A stretch of 52,712 nucleotides of DNA from Bordetella parapertussis. Lineage in GTDB: Bacteria; Pseudomonadota; Gammaproteobacteria; Burkholderiales; Burkholderiaceae_C. This document shows positions 13,203 through 21,407 of the stretch, piece after piece. Below the pieces are notes generated by a model. The model had not been told where the DNA came from and did not search any database. It was given only the letters and a program-made list of their open reading frames with translations. The position numbers and the translations under genes are program-made. The DNA lies in the NCBI GenBank assembly GCA_945861305.1, contig CAMATW010000017.1, forward strand, positions 1 to 52,712, in the 5' to 3' direction. Positions within the stretch are counted from its first letter, which is position 1; each line of letters begins with the position of its first letter.

Positions 13203-14009
13203 ATGTCTTTGCCAGATTCAGAGGACCTCATCGACGAACAACCTCGCAGTCGCTTGCGAAAGGGCATTTATGTATTGCCCAACCTCTTCACTTTGGCTGC
13301 TTTGTTTGGTGGGTTCTATGCCATCGTGATGGCCATGAACAACCACTTTGAGGCGTCTGCCATTGCCATTTTTTGTTCCATCGTGTTGGACAGCTTGGAC
13401 GGACGGGTTGCGCGTATGACCAATACCCAAACAGAATTTGGTGCGCAAATGGACTCCTTGGCAGACATGGTGTCCTTTGGCGCTGCGCCTGCCCTTATCA
13501 CTTACGAGTGGGCTTTGAAAGACTTGGGTCGTTGGGGTTGGTTTGCGGCCTTTGTGTATTGTGCCTGTGCTGCTCTGCGCTTGGCTCGCTTCAATGTGAA
13601 CACCACGGCGGTCGATAAACGGTTCTTTCAAGGCTTGCCTTCCCCTGCTGCAGCGGCCTTGGTGATGGGTTTTATTTGGCTCATGACCGATCTTGGTTTT
13701 GCACCTTTAGATAACCGTTGGCTGATGTTTGTGGTTTGTCTGTATGCAGGCTTGACCATGGTCAGCAATGTTCCGTTTTACAGCTTCAAAGATTTTCAAA
13801 TGCGTAAAAGTGTTCCTTTTACCGTTATCGTTTCAATCGCTCTGGTCATCGCCTTGATCAATATTCACCCACCGACAGTGCTTTTCAGTCTTTTTCTTTT
13901 CTATGGGGTCAGCGGTTATGTGGTGTATGCATGGCGAAAGTACAACGGCCTGCCCACAAGTGTCATCAGTACCTCGACAGACGAGCCAGATGAAAAAGGC
14001 TTGCATTGA
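13203..14009 (+). CDS. pssA: CDP-diacylglycerol--serine O-phosphatidyltransferase
   Basis: A 268-residue multi-span membrane enzyme making phosphatidylserine from CDP-diacylglycerol and L-serine. The CDP-alcohol phosphotransferase signature runs from DSLDGRVARMT to GAQMDSLADMVSFG (D-x2-DG-x2-AR-x8-G-x3-D-x3-D). Six or more hydrophobic segments follow. The start ATG 13203 lies four bases after psd; the longer frame starting at 13131 runs inside psd and is not used. cdsA, 36 kb away in this window, supplies its substrate. Confidence 0.94.
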   Translation: MSLPDSEDLIDEQPRSRLRKGIYVLPNLFTLAALFGGFYAIVMAMNNHFEASAIAIFCSIVLDSLDGRVARMTNTQTEFGAQMDSLADMVSFGAAPALITYEWALKDLGRWGWFAAFVYCACAALRLARFNVNTTAVDKRFFQGLPSPAAAALVMGFIWLMTDLGFAPLDNRWLMFVVCLYAGLTMVSNVPFYSFKDFQMRKSVPFTVIVSIALVIALINIHPPTVLFSLFLFYGVSGYVVYAWRKYNGLPTSVISTSTDEPDEKGLH

Positions 14010-14062
14010 GCATTACAGCCCTAGCAATGTTTTTATCCATGAGCCTGTGATACATTTCGTTC

Positions 14063-14116
14063 ATGAACTTGTCGCTACTACTACTCCTTCAGAGCTTTCA
14101 CGGGCTGGATCAGTAG
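14063..14116 (+). CDS. leuL: leuA leader peptide (leucine-rich, attenuation)
   Basis: A 17-codon frame, MNLSLLLLLQSFHGLDQ then TAG, lies 104 bases upstream of leuA. Seven of 17 codons are leucine, with five in a row (CTA CTA CTA CTC CTT at 14075-14089); CTA is rare in neighbouring genes. It is followed by a perfect terminator stem (14136-14165). A competing antiterminator arm overlaps its last codons. This is the classical layout of ribosome-mediated attenuation: leucyl-tRNA shortage stalls the ribosome and frees the antiterminator. There is no Shine-Dalgarno sequence. The ATG lies in the palindrome GTTCATGAAC, and a TACATT -10-like box at 14051-14056 would give an almost leaderless RNA. Confidence 0.82.
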   Translation: MNLSLLLLLQSFHGLDQ

Positions 14117-14144
14117 CGTTTGCGCAATTTTCCTCAAGGCCCGT
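14100..14144 (+). promoter_or_regulatory. Candidate antiterminator pairing of the leuA attenuator
   Basis: ACGGGCT (14100-14106) can pair with GGCCCGT (14138-14144), giving seven pairs of which one is G-U. The second strand is the 5' arm of the terminator stem, so the two structures exclude each other. The first strand lies in the last codons of the leader peptide. It is covered by a ribosome at the stop codon (14114-14116) and exposed when a ribosome stalls in the leucine run. Confidence 0.6.
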
Positions 14145-14168
14145 TTGCTTACCGCATCGGGCCTTTTT
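14136..14168 (+). terminator. Attenuator terminator upstream of leuA
   Basis: Perfect 8-bp stem AAGGCCCG (14136-14143) and CGGGCCTT (14158-14165), a 14-base loop, and five Ts at 14164-14168. It lies between the leader peptide and leuA and points towards leuA. It may also end part of the ilvBHC-psd-pssA transcript. Confidence 0.88.
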
Positions 14169-14220
14169 CATTGGGGCTGAACGGTTTGCATCGGAAGATT
14201 GAATTTTCAGGAGCTTAAAT

Positions 14221-15759
14221 ATGGCTGATAAATTGATTATTTTTGATACCACTTTGCGTGATGGTGAGCAGTCCCCCGGCGCCTCCATGACACGCGACGA
14301 AAAGTTGCGAATCGCCAGACAGCTCGAACGGTTGCGAGTCGATGTGATCGAAGCGGGCTTTGCCGCCAGTTCCGATGGCGATTTCGAAGCTGTGAAGGCC
14401 ATTGCCAACGCCATCACCGAATCCACCGTATGTTCTTTGTCACGCGCTAACGACAGAGACATTTCACGTGCCGCTGAGGCGCTGAAAGGCGCGAAACAGT
14501 CGCGTATTCATACCTTCATTGCCACCTCTGCTTTGCATATGGAAAAGAAGCTTCGCATGACGCCAGACCAAGTGTTTGAGCAAGCCAAACAGTCTGTTCG
14601 GTTTGCCCGCAACTTGGTGGCAGATGTGGAGTTCAGTCCAGAAGACGGCTACCGAAGCGATATGGATTTTTTATGTCGCATTTTGGAAGCGGTCATAGAT
14701 GAGGGCGCAACCACTATCAATGTGCCAGATACCGTGGGCTATGCCGTCCCCGAGCTGTACGGTATCTTTATCAAGACATTAAGAGAGCGCATACCGAATT
14801 CCGACAAGGCCATTTGGTCGGTGCATTGCCATAACGACTTGGGCATGGCAGTTGCCAATTCTTTGGCTGGCGTACAAATTGGAGGCGCAAGGCAGGTTGA
14901 GTGCACCATCAATGGTTTGGGAGAGCGGGCTGGCAACTGCTCGTTAGAAGAAATTGTCATGGCTGTGAAAACCCGCAAGGACTACTTCGGACTTGAACTT
15001 GGCATAGACACCAAACATATCTTGGCTGCAAGCCGCATGGTCAGTCAAACCACGGGTTTCGTGGTTCAACCCAACAAAGCAGTGGTGGGTGCCAATGCCT
15101 TTGCCCATGCCTCAGGCATTCACCAAGATGGGGTTTTGAAAGCGCGTGACACCTACGAAATCATGCGGGCAGAAGATGTGGGCTGGGGTTCCAACAAAAT
15201 TGTGTTGGGAAAGCTGAGTGGACGAAATGCCTTCAAACAACGCTTGCAAGATTTGGGTGTAGAGCTCGACAGCGAAGCCGAAACCAATGCGGCTTTTGGT
15301 CGTTTTAAAGAATTGGCAGATCGAAAAAGTGAAATTTTCGATGAGGATATTTTGGCCTTGGTCAGCGAAGAAAGTATTTCGCATGACAACGATGTGTTTT
15401 CATTTGTGAAGTTGTCGCAGCACAGTGAAACAGGTGAGATGCCTTTTGCCTCTATCGTCATCACTGACAAAGGCAAAGAATTCGCTTGTGAAGCGCATGG
15501 CAACGGTCCTGTGGACGCCTCCTTGAAAGCCATTGAAAAGCATGTTCAAAGCGGGGCCGAGATGGTGCTTTACTCTGTGAACGCCATCAGCGGCTCAACG
15601 GAAAGTCAGGGTGAAGTCACGGTGAGGCTTCAAAACAACGGACGGATTGTCAACGGTGTAGGGGCTGACCCTGATATCGTAGTGGCCTCTGCAAAAGCAT
15701 ACTTAAGTGCTTTGAATAAATTGCAGAGTAAAGCTGAACGCGTAGCGGCGCAAGGCTAA
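14221..15759 (+). CDS. leuA: 2-isopropylmalate synthase
   Basis: A 512-residue enzyme for the first committed step of leucine synthesis, acetyl-CoA plus 2-oxoisovalerate to 2-isopropylmalate. The TIM-barrel catalytic domain has [10 protein letters not shown] (R13, D14) and the metal-binding HCHNDLG at 202-208. The C-terminal LeuA dimer domain (from about residue 390) is the allosteric leucine-binding region. AGGAG stands seven bases before the ATG. Expression is probably controlled by the upstream leader attenuator, in addition to feedback inhibition of the enzyme. A strong terminator follows. Confidence 0.97.
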   Translation: MADKLIIFDTTLRDGEQSPGASMTRDEKLRIARQLERLRVDVIEAGFAASSDGDFEAVKAIANAITESTVCSLSRANDRDISRAAEALKGAKQSRIHTFIATSALHMEKKLRMTPDQVFEQAKQSVRFARNLVADVEFSPEDGYRSDMDFLCRILEAVIDEGATTINVPDTVGYAVPELYGIFIKTLRERIPNSDKAIWSVHCHNDLGMAVANSLAGVQIGGARQVECTINGLGERAGNCSLEEIVMAVKTRKDYFGLELGIDTKHILAASRMVSQTTGFVVQPNKAVVGANAFAHASGIHQDGVLKARDTYEIMRAEDVGWGSNKIVLGKLSGRNAFKQRLQDLGVELDSEAETNAAFGRFKELADRKSEIFDEDILALVSEESISHDNDVFSFVKLSQHSETGEMPFASIVITDKGKEFACEAHGNGPVDASLKAIEKHVQSGAEMVLYSVNAISGSTESQGEVTVRLQNNGRIVNGVGADPDIVVASAKAYLSALNKLQSKAERVAAQG

Positions 15760-15791
15760 AACATCTTGGAAAATGCCTCTTGGTTACCTGA

Positions 15792-15829
15792 AAAAATACA
15801 CGCAAGTCTTTGATCTTGCGTGTATTTTT
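15792..15829. terminator. Strong intrinsic terminator after leuA
   Basis: Perfect 15-bp inverted repeat AAAAATACACGCAAG (15792-15806) and CTTGCGTGTATTTTT (15815-15829) with an 8-base loop. T-runs at the end of both strands make it potentially bidirectional. Confidence 0.93.
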
Positions 15830-15844
15830 AAATCGCACTACACT
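15816..15844 (+). promoter_or_regulatory. Candidate promoter of the D,D-peptidase gene
   Basis: TTGCGT (15816-15821, inside the right arm of the leuA terminator) and TACACT (15839-15844) are exactly 17 bp apart. Transcription would begin near 15851, about 30 bases before the gene. The -35 match is weak (three of six). Confidence 0.3.
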
Positions 15845-15882
15845 AATGCATCGAGGCTCCTCAGGGCCTTCACTGGGACACC

Positions 15883-16842
15883 ATGTTGAAAAGTATGAAC
15901 TCACGTTTTTTTGTTGCGCTTTGCGTTGCAGTATTGATGGCTTGGGCACCTGCCTCGCAGGCGCGAACAGCAAAGAAAAAACTGAAAACAAAATCGGTTG
16001 CAGTTGCCAAGAAAAACCCGCGTTCGCACAAGGCTATTGCGCATCGCCCTTCGTTTGGCATGCTGGCTGGTTTGCACTCTTCCATTGACGATCAAATCAC
16101 CCTGAAATCAAGCGTTGCCTACGTGATAGACCAAGATACGCAGGAAGTCTTGCTCAGTAAAAATGACCAGGCTATTTTGCCTATTGCCTCTATCACCAAA
16201 TTGATGACTGCTTTGGTTGTGCGGGAAGCCAATCTCGACATGGACGAGTCCATCGTGATTTCGGTAGATGACATCGATACCGAAAAGGGCAGCGGTTCAC
16301 GTTTACGCCCAGGCACCACCTTGACGCGTGGCGAGTTGCTGCATTTGGCATTGATGTCGAGTGAAAACCGTGCGGCCCATGCCTTGGGACGCACTTACCC
16401 CGCCGGCTTGGATGCCTTCATTAATCAAATGAACGCCAAAGCTGCGCAACTGGGAATGCGTGACACCCGCTACGCAGAGCCCACGGGCTTGTCAAGCCGC
16501 AATCAATCCAGCGCCAAAGACTTGGCTACCTTGGTAGCCTTTGCTGCAAATGACTCCACCTTGCGTGAGTTATCAACCTCTAACGGTTTCCAAGTCGAAG
16601 TAGGTAGGAAAACTTTGAAATACCGCTCTACCAATCGATTGGTCTCCAATCCCAATTGGGATATCGACTTGCAAAAAACCGGCTACATCTCCGAGGCAGG
16701 TCAGTGTTTGGTGATGCAAGTCAAGGTGGCTGGTCGTAAATTGATCATGGTCTTTTTGGACTCTGCTGGCAAGTTCAGCCGTACCGCAGATGCAGAGCGT
16801 GTTCGGCGCTGGCTAGAGACCCGCCAGTCGCTTGCTTCTTAA
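15883..16842 (+). CDS. pbpG: Serine-type D-alanyl-D-alanine endopeptidase/carboxypeptidase (PBP7 type)
   Basis: A 319-residue periplasmic S11-family penicillin-binding protein that trims peptidoglycan cross-links or stem peptides. The active-site motifs are S103-I-T-K106, S160-E-N162 and K265-T-G. A signal peptide (FFVALCVAVLMAWAPASQA) is followed by a Lys/Arg-rich linker. The length and the absence of a C-terminal membrane anchor fit PbpG (PBP7) better than DacA. ATG 15895 (fifth codon) is an alternative start. Its stop overlaps that of the convergent IclR gene within 16839-16842. Confidence 0.9.
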   Translation: MLKSMNSRFFVALCVAVLMAWAPASQARTAKKKLKTKSVAVAKKNPRSHKAIAHRPSFGMLAGLHSSIDDQITLKSSVAYVIDQDTQEVLLSKNDQAILPIASITKLMTALVVREANLDMDESIVISVDDIDTEKGSGSRLRPGTTLTRGELLHLALMSSENRAAHALGRTYPAGLDAFINQMNAKAAQLGMRDTRYAEPTGLSSRNQSSAKDLATLVAFAANDSTLRELSTSNGFQVEVGRKTLKYRSTNRLVSNPNWDIDLQKTGYISEAGQCLVMQVKVAGRKLIMVFLDSAGKFSRTADAERVRRWLETRQSLAS

Positions 16843-17621
16843 TTCTTGGTGGGATGACCGAGCTGAAGGGAAATTTGCTGGGCGGTGTCCTGCAATTTGG
16901 GCAACCACGATTCATCTAGGCGATCCGCAGGCGCTGATATAGATAAACCGGCAATCAGCTTTCCTTGGTCATCGTAGATACCTGCGGCCATACACCTCAC
17001 CCCTAATTCAAGCTCTTCGTTGTCACCGGCAACGCCAGACTGCCGAGATTTGGCGATCTCTTTTTCCAGAGCAGCCAACTGGGTGATGCTATTGCGGGTA
17101 TGCCCTGGCAAGCCAGTACGGTTAGCATAGGCTCGAACTCGCACGTTATCGTCGGCGGCTAAAAACAATTTACCTACCGAGGTCAGGTGCAAAGGTGCTC
17201 TGCCCCCAATGGCACGAACCACTTGCATTCCTGAGCGCTCGCTGTAGGCCCGTTCTATATAGACAATTTCGTCACCCTGACGAACACTGAGGTTCACCGG
17301 TTGCTGGGTGAGTTGATGCAAATCTTGCATCGGCTCTAGCGCCACATCTCTGACATTGAGACGCGCTTTGACGCAGTTGCCTAACTCCAGCAAACGCATT
17401 CCAAGTCGGTAGTGCCCCGACTCGGGGCGGTCAACATAGCGCCCGATCACCAAATCATTCAAGATGCGGTGTGTTGTGGAAGGATGCAAGCCCGTTTTTT
17501 CGCTGATTTCCTTCAGAGTCGCGGAACCTTCCTTGACCGCCAATACATCTATCAGGGAGAACATACGTTCTAAAACCTGAATGGAGGGAGAAGGGACATG
17601 GCCTGCTGTTACTTTTCGCAT
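16839..17621 (-). CDS. IclR-family transcriptional regulator
   Basis: A 260-residue regulator. The winged helix-turn-helix spans about 15-75 (LKEISEKTGLHPSTTHRIL then RYVDRPESGHYRLG), and the effector-binding domain about 90-250 (TSVGKLFLAADD, GVRCMAAGIYD). The ligand is unknown. It lies 23 bases downstream of bpt on the same strand, so it may be cotranscribed with aat-bpt. Catabolic genes of the kind IclR proteins control start a few kb away, but no operator links them in sequence. Confidence 0.92.
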   Translation of the reverse strand: MRKVTAGHVPSPSIQVLERMFSLIDVLAVKEGSATLKEISEKTGLHPSTTHRILNDLVIGRYVDRPESGHYRLGMRLLELGNCVKARLNVRDVALEPMQDLHQLTQQPVNLSVRQGDEIVYIERAYSERSGMQVVRAIGGRAPLHLTSVGKLFLAADDNVRVRAYANRTGLPGHTRNSITQLAALEKEIAKSRQSGVAGDNEELELGVRCMAAGIYDDQGKLIAGLSISAPADRLDESWLPKLQDTAQQISLQLGHPTKN

Positions 17622-17644
17622 GGCGATATCTTACAAGAGTGGTT

Positions 17645-18379
17645 TCAGACGTCTTCCCACTCACCTTCGATCAGTACTTGGTGGGGACCAAACTGGGCTT
17701 TGTAGTTCATCTTGGTACTTTGGCTGATCCAGTAGCCTAAATACACATAAGGCAAGCCTAACTCGCGGGCTTGTTCAATTTGCCACAGAATGCAATAGGT
17801 TCCCAAGCCTTTGGCGGCCATGGGGTCATAAAAGGTGTAAACCGCAGAGAGTCCGTCGTTGAGGACATCCAGAATAGACACCATGCGCAAAGCACCATCG
17901 GCCGACTCAGCGTAGGGGCTTCGAAACTCTACCAAGCGCGAGTTGACTCTGCTTTGCAACAAAAACTGGGTGTACTGTTCTACGCTGTCTTGGTCCATGC
18001 CGCCACCTGCATGGCGGCCATTTTGGTAGGCAAGGTACAGCTGGTAATGCTCGGGGGCATAAACCAATTTTGAAATTCGCGATTGCAAATCCTCGTGCTG
18101 CTTCAGAGCTCTGCGCTGGCTGCGTGTAGGCTTGAACGCATTAACCTTGACGCGCAAAGGCACGCAGGCTCGGCAACCATCGCAATAGGGCCGGTAGGTG
18201 AACATGCCGCTTCGGCGAAAGCCTTTAGCGACTAATTCAGAGTAGGTATCGTTGTGAATCAGGTGGCTGGGGGTGGCCACCTGAGACCTGGCCTGTCGAT
18301 CGGGTAAGTAGCTGCAAGGGTAGGGCGCTGTTGCATAAAACTGCAACGATTGAAGCGGCAAATCCTTGAGGTGGGTCAC
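17645..18379 (-). CDS. bpt: Aspartate/glutamate leucyltransferase (N-degron pathway)
   Basis: A 244-residue ATE-family enzyme that transfers leucine from Leu-tRNA to N-terminal Asp or Glu of proteins, marking them for ClpAP. The N-terminal domain has [18 protein letters not shown] and the cysteine block [16 protein letters not shown]; the C-terminal domain has [20 protein letters not shown]. The GTG at 18379 is the start because homologues begin (M)THLKDLPL and because it forms a GTGA overlap with the aat stop. The longer ATG frame to 18433 is inside aat. Confidence 0.92.
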   Translation of the reverse strand: MTHLKDLPLQSLQFYATAPYPCSYLPDRQARSQVATPSHLIHNDTYSELVAKGFRRSGMFTYRPYCDGCRACVPLRVKVNAFKPTRSQRRALKQHEDLQSRISKLVYAPEHYQLYLAYQNGRHAGGGMDQDSVEQYTQFLLQSRVNSRLVEFRSPYAESADGALRMVSILDVLNDGLSAVYTFYDPMAAKGLGTYCILWQIEQARELGLPYVYLGYWISQSTKMNYKAQFGPHQVLIEGEWEDV

Positions 18380-19134
18380 GGCAAAACGATAGGAGTTGAA
18401 AGTACAGCCCAGTATAAAGGGTCGAAATGCCAACGCAATGGGGGGAGTGCTTGTGCAAGCAGGATATGGTCAAGGAAATCACGTCTGGGCACCTCGCCGC
18501 CGCCCATCAAAGCCAAGTGAGCGGTATTTTGTTGGCAGTCCACCATGCTCACTTGGTTTGCTTTACAAAAAGCGACCAAAGCAGCTAAAGCGATTTTGGA
18601 GCCGTTGGGAACCAAGCTGAACATGGATTCACCAAACACGGCCCGCCCTATGCTGACGCAGTAGAGGCCCCCACGAAGCTGACCATTGATCCATGTCTCC
18701 ACGCTATGGGCCAAGCCTGCTGTATGCAAGGCTTTGTAGGCGGTGACCATGTCGGCCACGATCCATGTGCCGTTTTGTCCCGGCCGAGGCGCATTAGCGC
18801 AATGCTCTATGACCGCATCAAAAGCAGTGTCGATGCGGATTTCCCAATTTTTATGCAGCTTCATCCATTGCCGCAGTGAGCGGTGGAAGCGGAAATGCGC
18901 AACCTGCAAGACCATTCGAGGGTCAGGGCTCCACCAAAGTACGGGCTGACCCTCGCTAAACCAAGGAAAGCAGCCTTTGCTGTAAGCTTCCCGAAGACGT
19001 TCCACAGAGAGTCCGCCGCCTGCAGCGAGTAAGCCCTCCATACCATGGGAGCCATCCCAGGCCATTGAGGGGTCTGGCAGCGGATCATTGGCCCCAAGAT
19101 AAATCAAGGGTGGCTGTATAGGTGGCAGTGGCAT
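18376..19134 (-). CDS. aat: Leucyl/phenylalanyl-tRNA--protein transferase
   Basis: A 252-residue cytoplasmic enzyme that adds Leu or Phe to N-terminal Lys/Arg, the second bacterial N-degron ligase. Conserved blocks are [20 protein letters not shown] near residue 54 and the central [22 protein letters not shown] overlap with bpt makes aat-bpt a coupled pair covering both basic and acidic N-termini. It is divergent from the enoyl-CoA-hydratase-like gene with 41 bp between starts. Confidence 0.95.
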   Translation of the reverse strand: MPLPPIQPPLIYLGANDPLPDPSMAWDGSHGMEGLLAAGGGLSVERLREAYSKGCFPWFSEGQPVLWWSPDPRMVLQVAHFRFHRSLRQWMKLHKNWEIRIDTAFDAVIEHCANAPRPGQNGTWIVADMVTAYKALHTAGLAHSVETWINGQLRGGLYCVSIGRAVFGESMFSLVPNGSKIALAALVAFCKANQVSMVDCQQNTAHLALMGGGEVPRRDFLDHILLAQALPPLRWHFDPLYWAVLSTPIVLP

Positions 19135-19175
19135 GGGTGCAGGGAAAAGACAGGTTTCACAGGAGAAGATACACC

Positions 19176-19955
19176 ATGAACGATTGGGTTTTAAGGGAAT
19201 CGCCCGCAGTCGGCGTGACGCGTTTGGTGCTCAACCGTCCCGATAGCTTCAATGCGCTTTCCAGCGAGATGCTCAGCGCCTTGGACAACGCTCTACAAAC
19301 TGTGGCGCAAGACGCATCTTGTCGGGTGGTGGTGATTGCTGCAGGAGGCCGCGCCTTCAGCGCCGGGCACGATTTACGAGAAATGCGCAACCACCCCGAC
19401 CACGATTTCTACACCCAATTGTTTGCACAATGCAGCCGCATGATGCTGCGCATTCAAAATCTGCCTCAACCCGTGATTGCCGAAGTACAAGGCATTGCGA
19501 CTGCTGCGGGATGCCAGTTGGTCAGCATGTGTGATTTGGCCGTCGCTAGCCAAGAAGCTCGGTTTGCGGTGTCGGGTATCAACTATGGTTTGTTTTGTTC
19601 TACTCCTAGCGTGGGATTGAGCCGCAATATGCACCGCAAGCAGGCCATGGAAATGCTTTTGACCGGAGACTTTATTGACGCCGATACCGCCAAAGAGCGC
19701 GGTTTGATCAACCAGGTGGTAAAGGCAAATGAATTGGCTGAGGCGGTTTTACAGCTGTGCCTCAAGATCGCAGCCAAACCCGAACCTGCAGTTCGATTGG
19801 GTAAAGCCTTGTTCTACCAACAGTTGGAGATGGGTTTGAGCGCGGCGTATCAGTTGGCTGGTCAAACCATGGCTTGCAACATGATGGAAGACAGCGCACA
19901 AGAAGGTTTTCAAGCTTTCTTGGACAAGCGAAAACCTAACTGGTCTGCTGGTTAA
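19176..19955 (+). CDS. Enoyl-CoA hydratase/isomerase-fold protein lacking both catalytic glutamates (ECHDC3-like)
   Basis: A 259-residue crotonase-fold protein. The oxyanion-hole region RAFSAGHDLREM is present. At the two positions corresponding to the catalytic glutamates of mitochondrial crotonase (Glu144, Glu164) it has Q114 (AGCQLVSMCDLA) and G134 (FAVSGINYGLFCSTP), so ordinary hydratase chemistry is not expected. The GCQL and GLFCSTP blocks resemble the ECHDC3 subgroup, whose reaction is unsettled. AGGAGA lies nine bases before ATG 19176; the upstream ATG at 19122 has no support. It is convergent with the lipoprotein gene. Confidence 0.88.
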   Translation: MNDWVLRESPAVGVTRLVLNRPDSFNALSSEMLSALDNALQTVAQDASCRVVVIAAGGRAFSAGHDLREMRNHPDHDFYTQLFAQCSRMMLRIQNLPQPVIAEVQGIATAAGCQLVSMCDLAVASQEARFAVSGINYGLFCSTPSVGLSRNMHRKQAMEMLLTGDFIDADTAKERGLINQVVKANELAEAVLQLCLKIAAKPEPAVRLGKALFYQQLEMGLSAAYQLAGQTMACNMMEDSAQEGFQAFLDKRKPNWSAG

Positions 19956-19984
19956 AAACCCCCAGCATGTTCAGTGTGGGTTTT
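19955..19984. terminator. Bidirectional terminator between convergent genes
   Basis: AAAACCC (19955-19961) pairs with GGGTTTT (19978-19984); the 16-base middle can pair partly as well. It spans the stop of the crotonase-fold gene and the last codons of the convergent lipoprotein gene. T-runs of four (plus) and five (minus) follow the stem. Confidence 0.5.
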
Positions 19985-20336
19985 CAAAGAACACAATATT
20001 TGAATAGCTACTGAATTCGAAGTAGACACGTTTTTCGCCAGGGTCGACTTGCATATTCAGGTTTTCGTCTAAAACCCCATACCCGTAACGGTAATCGCGG
20101 GCTTTACCGTCATCTGTTCCCAAAGCCGTGCTGAGCTTGTCCACCTTCATGAAGCGGCGTACCAATTTATCCCCAGCATAAACTTCAAGTACGCCATCGG
20201 TGCCTGTCCAGTTTTGGATTCCGCGGCCAATTTTGTTTTGTTGCTCTTGGGTACAAGCGCTCAGCAACAAAGCCCCAATGAAGGCCATTGCCACTCGGGA
20301 ACGAGTCAAAGAGGAAAAGCCGAACTGGGGTTTCAT
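19971..20336 (-). CDS. Small outer-envelope lipoprotein, unknown function
   Basis: A 121-residue protein with a lipoprotein signal: basic start, hydrophobic AMAFIGALLLSAC, lipobox LSAC with Cys28. The mature part is about 94 residues (IGRGIQNWTGTDGVLEVYAGDKLVRRF, split here by description) with many charged and aromatic residues and no domain I recognise. Position +2 after the cysteine is Thr, which by the E. coli rule favours outer-membrane sorting. It is nine bases downstream of the periplasmic gene below, so it probably belongs to the same operon as the HIT gene. Confidence 0.8.
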   Translation of the reverse strand: MKPQFGFSSLTRSRVAMAFIGALLLSACTQEQQNKIGRGIQNWTGTDGVLEVYAGDKLVRRFMKVDKLSTALGTDDGKARDYRYGYGVLDENLNMQVDPGEKRVYFEFSSYSNIVFFENPH

Positions 20337-20345
20337 AGACAGGCC

Positions 20346-20837
20346 TTATTTTTTCACGTTCAGCTGTTGAATGCTCTGGATTTGCTTTTTAAAAATCTTA
20401 TCGGCGTCGTCATAAATTTTCTGGCACAAATCAGACACATCACTGCTTTCGGTTTCTTTGCGAAGCAACAGAGCCGTGCCTTTCTTCAAATCTTGGTAAG
20501 ACATAGGAATCGTTTGTCCCGAAGGCAGTTGCAGGCTGTCGATGTTTTGGAAATAGCCTTTGAATTGGTTGGCAATGCCTTCGCGCTGACCAGGGCGGGA
20601 GAGGAAGTCCTTTGGGATCGCATTCAAGAATTGCTCTAGATCGAAATCGGGGTAAGCCTTGCCTTTGCAAATGGGGTCAGCGTCAATTTGCATTTTGTAG
20701 CCAAAGGCGGTGATGACACCAAAGGTGGCTTGGTAAATCCGGTCGTCGTTGCTGAGTTCTGCGGCCTGCAGTGCCGTGCCAAACGACAAAATAAGGGTGG
20801 CGATGGTCAGTTGTTTTGCGATGAAGTTGTTTTTCAT
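20346..20837 (-). CDS. Secreted periplasmic protein, unknown function
   Basis: A 163-residue protein from ATG 20837, with signal peptide MKNNFIAKQLTIATLILSF followed by GTALQA|AE. The mature part is helical with two cysteines (DPICKGKAYPDFD and SDLCQKIYDD) that could form a disulfide, and contains LPSGQTIPMSYQDLKKGTAL. I see a faint similarity to the dimerisation region of FKBP-type prolyl isomerases, but no catalytic domain, so no function is assigned. Its ATGA overlaps the stop of the HIT gene, so it is translationally coupled to it. Confidence 0.75.
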   Translation of the reverse strand: MKNNFIAKQLTIATLILSFGTALQAAELSNDDRIYQATFGVITAFGYKMQIDADPICKGKAYPDFDLEQFLNAIPKDFLSRPGQREGIANQFKGYFQNIDSLQLPSGQTIPMSYQDLKKGTALLLRKETESSDVSDLCQKIYDDADKIFKKQIQSIQQLNVKK

Positions 20838-21256
20838 TTTGTGTCTGTGGTGGTGACTGTGGTGGGTTTCTTTTCCCAAAAAACAGCTTTCTCAGGAAAA
20901 ATCCAGCGGATACCGCCGCGTGGTTCTGTGACATCGCCTTTGAAGCGGGGAATCAGTTGCATGGCGGTGTGCGCCACGGTTTGACCCGCGGCAAAACCTT
21001 CGTTGATACCGATGTTGAAGGCTTGAGTACTTAGCTCTGTTTTGAGCACATTTTTCGCGCGCATCATCATGAAAGTCAGGTCTTCGCGCTCTTGGTCGGT
21101 GAGATCGAAATAGGATTCCACATGACGGCGCGGGATGATCAGGGTGTGGCCTGTCGAGACAGGAAAGACATCGCGAAACACCAAAGTCAGAGGACTTTGG
21201 TCGATGATGCGCGACTCAGACAAATTGCAGTAATTGCAGACGTGAGGTTTATCCAT
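20834..21256 (-). CDS. HIT-superfamily protein with degenerate histidine triad
   Basis: A 140-residue protein. The HIT fold is clear (FRDVFPVSTGHTLIIPRRHV and NIGINEGFAAGQTV). The triad region reads H96-T-A98-M-Q100 where active members have His-x-His-x-His: the nucleophilic middle histidine is Ala and the third is Gln. Hydrolase activity is therefore doubtful, although nucleotide binding may remain. N-terminal C7-x2-C10 could bind zinc with other ligands. The C-terminal FKGDVTEPRGGIRWIFPEKA block is also seen in active relatives. It is the first gene of a three-gene minus-strand operon. Confidence 0.88.
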   Translation of the reverse strand: MDKPHVCNYCNLSESRIIDQSPLTLVFRDVFPVSTGHTLIIPRRHVESYFDLTDQEREDLTFMMMRAKNVLKTELSTQAFNIGINEGFAAGQTVAHTAMQLIPRFKGDVTEPRGGIRWIFPEKAVFWEKKPTTVTTTDTK

Positions 21257-21332
21257 AGTCCCATTCTAGATGGGCGGCTTAAGCAATTTCATGGTTGATG
21301 AAGAAAAGCGTGCCCGTTTAAGACTGATATGC

Positions 21333-21361
21333 TTGTCCCAAATTTTGAGAAGCCTTACAAA
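21333..21361 (+). promoter_or_regulatory. Candidate promoter of the methyltransferase operon
   Basis: TTGTCC (21333-21338) and TACAAA (21356-21361) are separated by 17 bp; each matches four of six consensus bases. The start would be near 21368, 40 bases before the first ATG of the three-gene plus-strand operon. Confidence 0.35.
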
Positions 21362-21407
21362 GCAATCTCGATCTCCACTCTAGGTCAGCTGTTTACCAGG
21401 GAAGACA

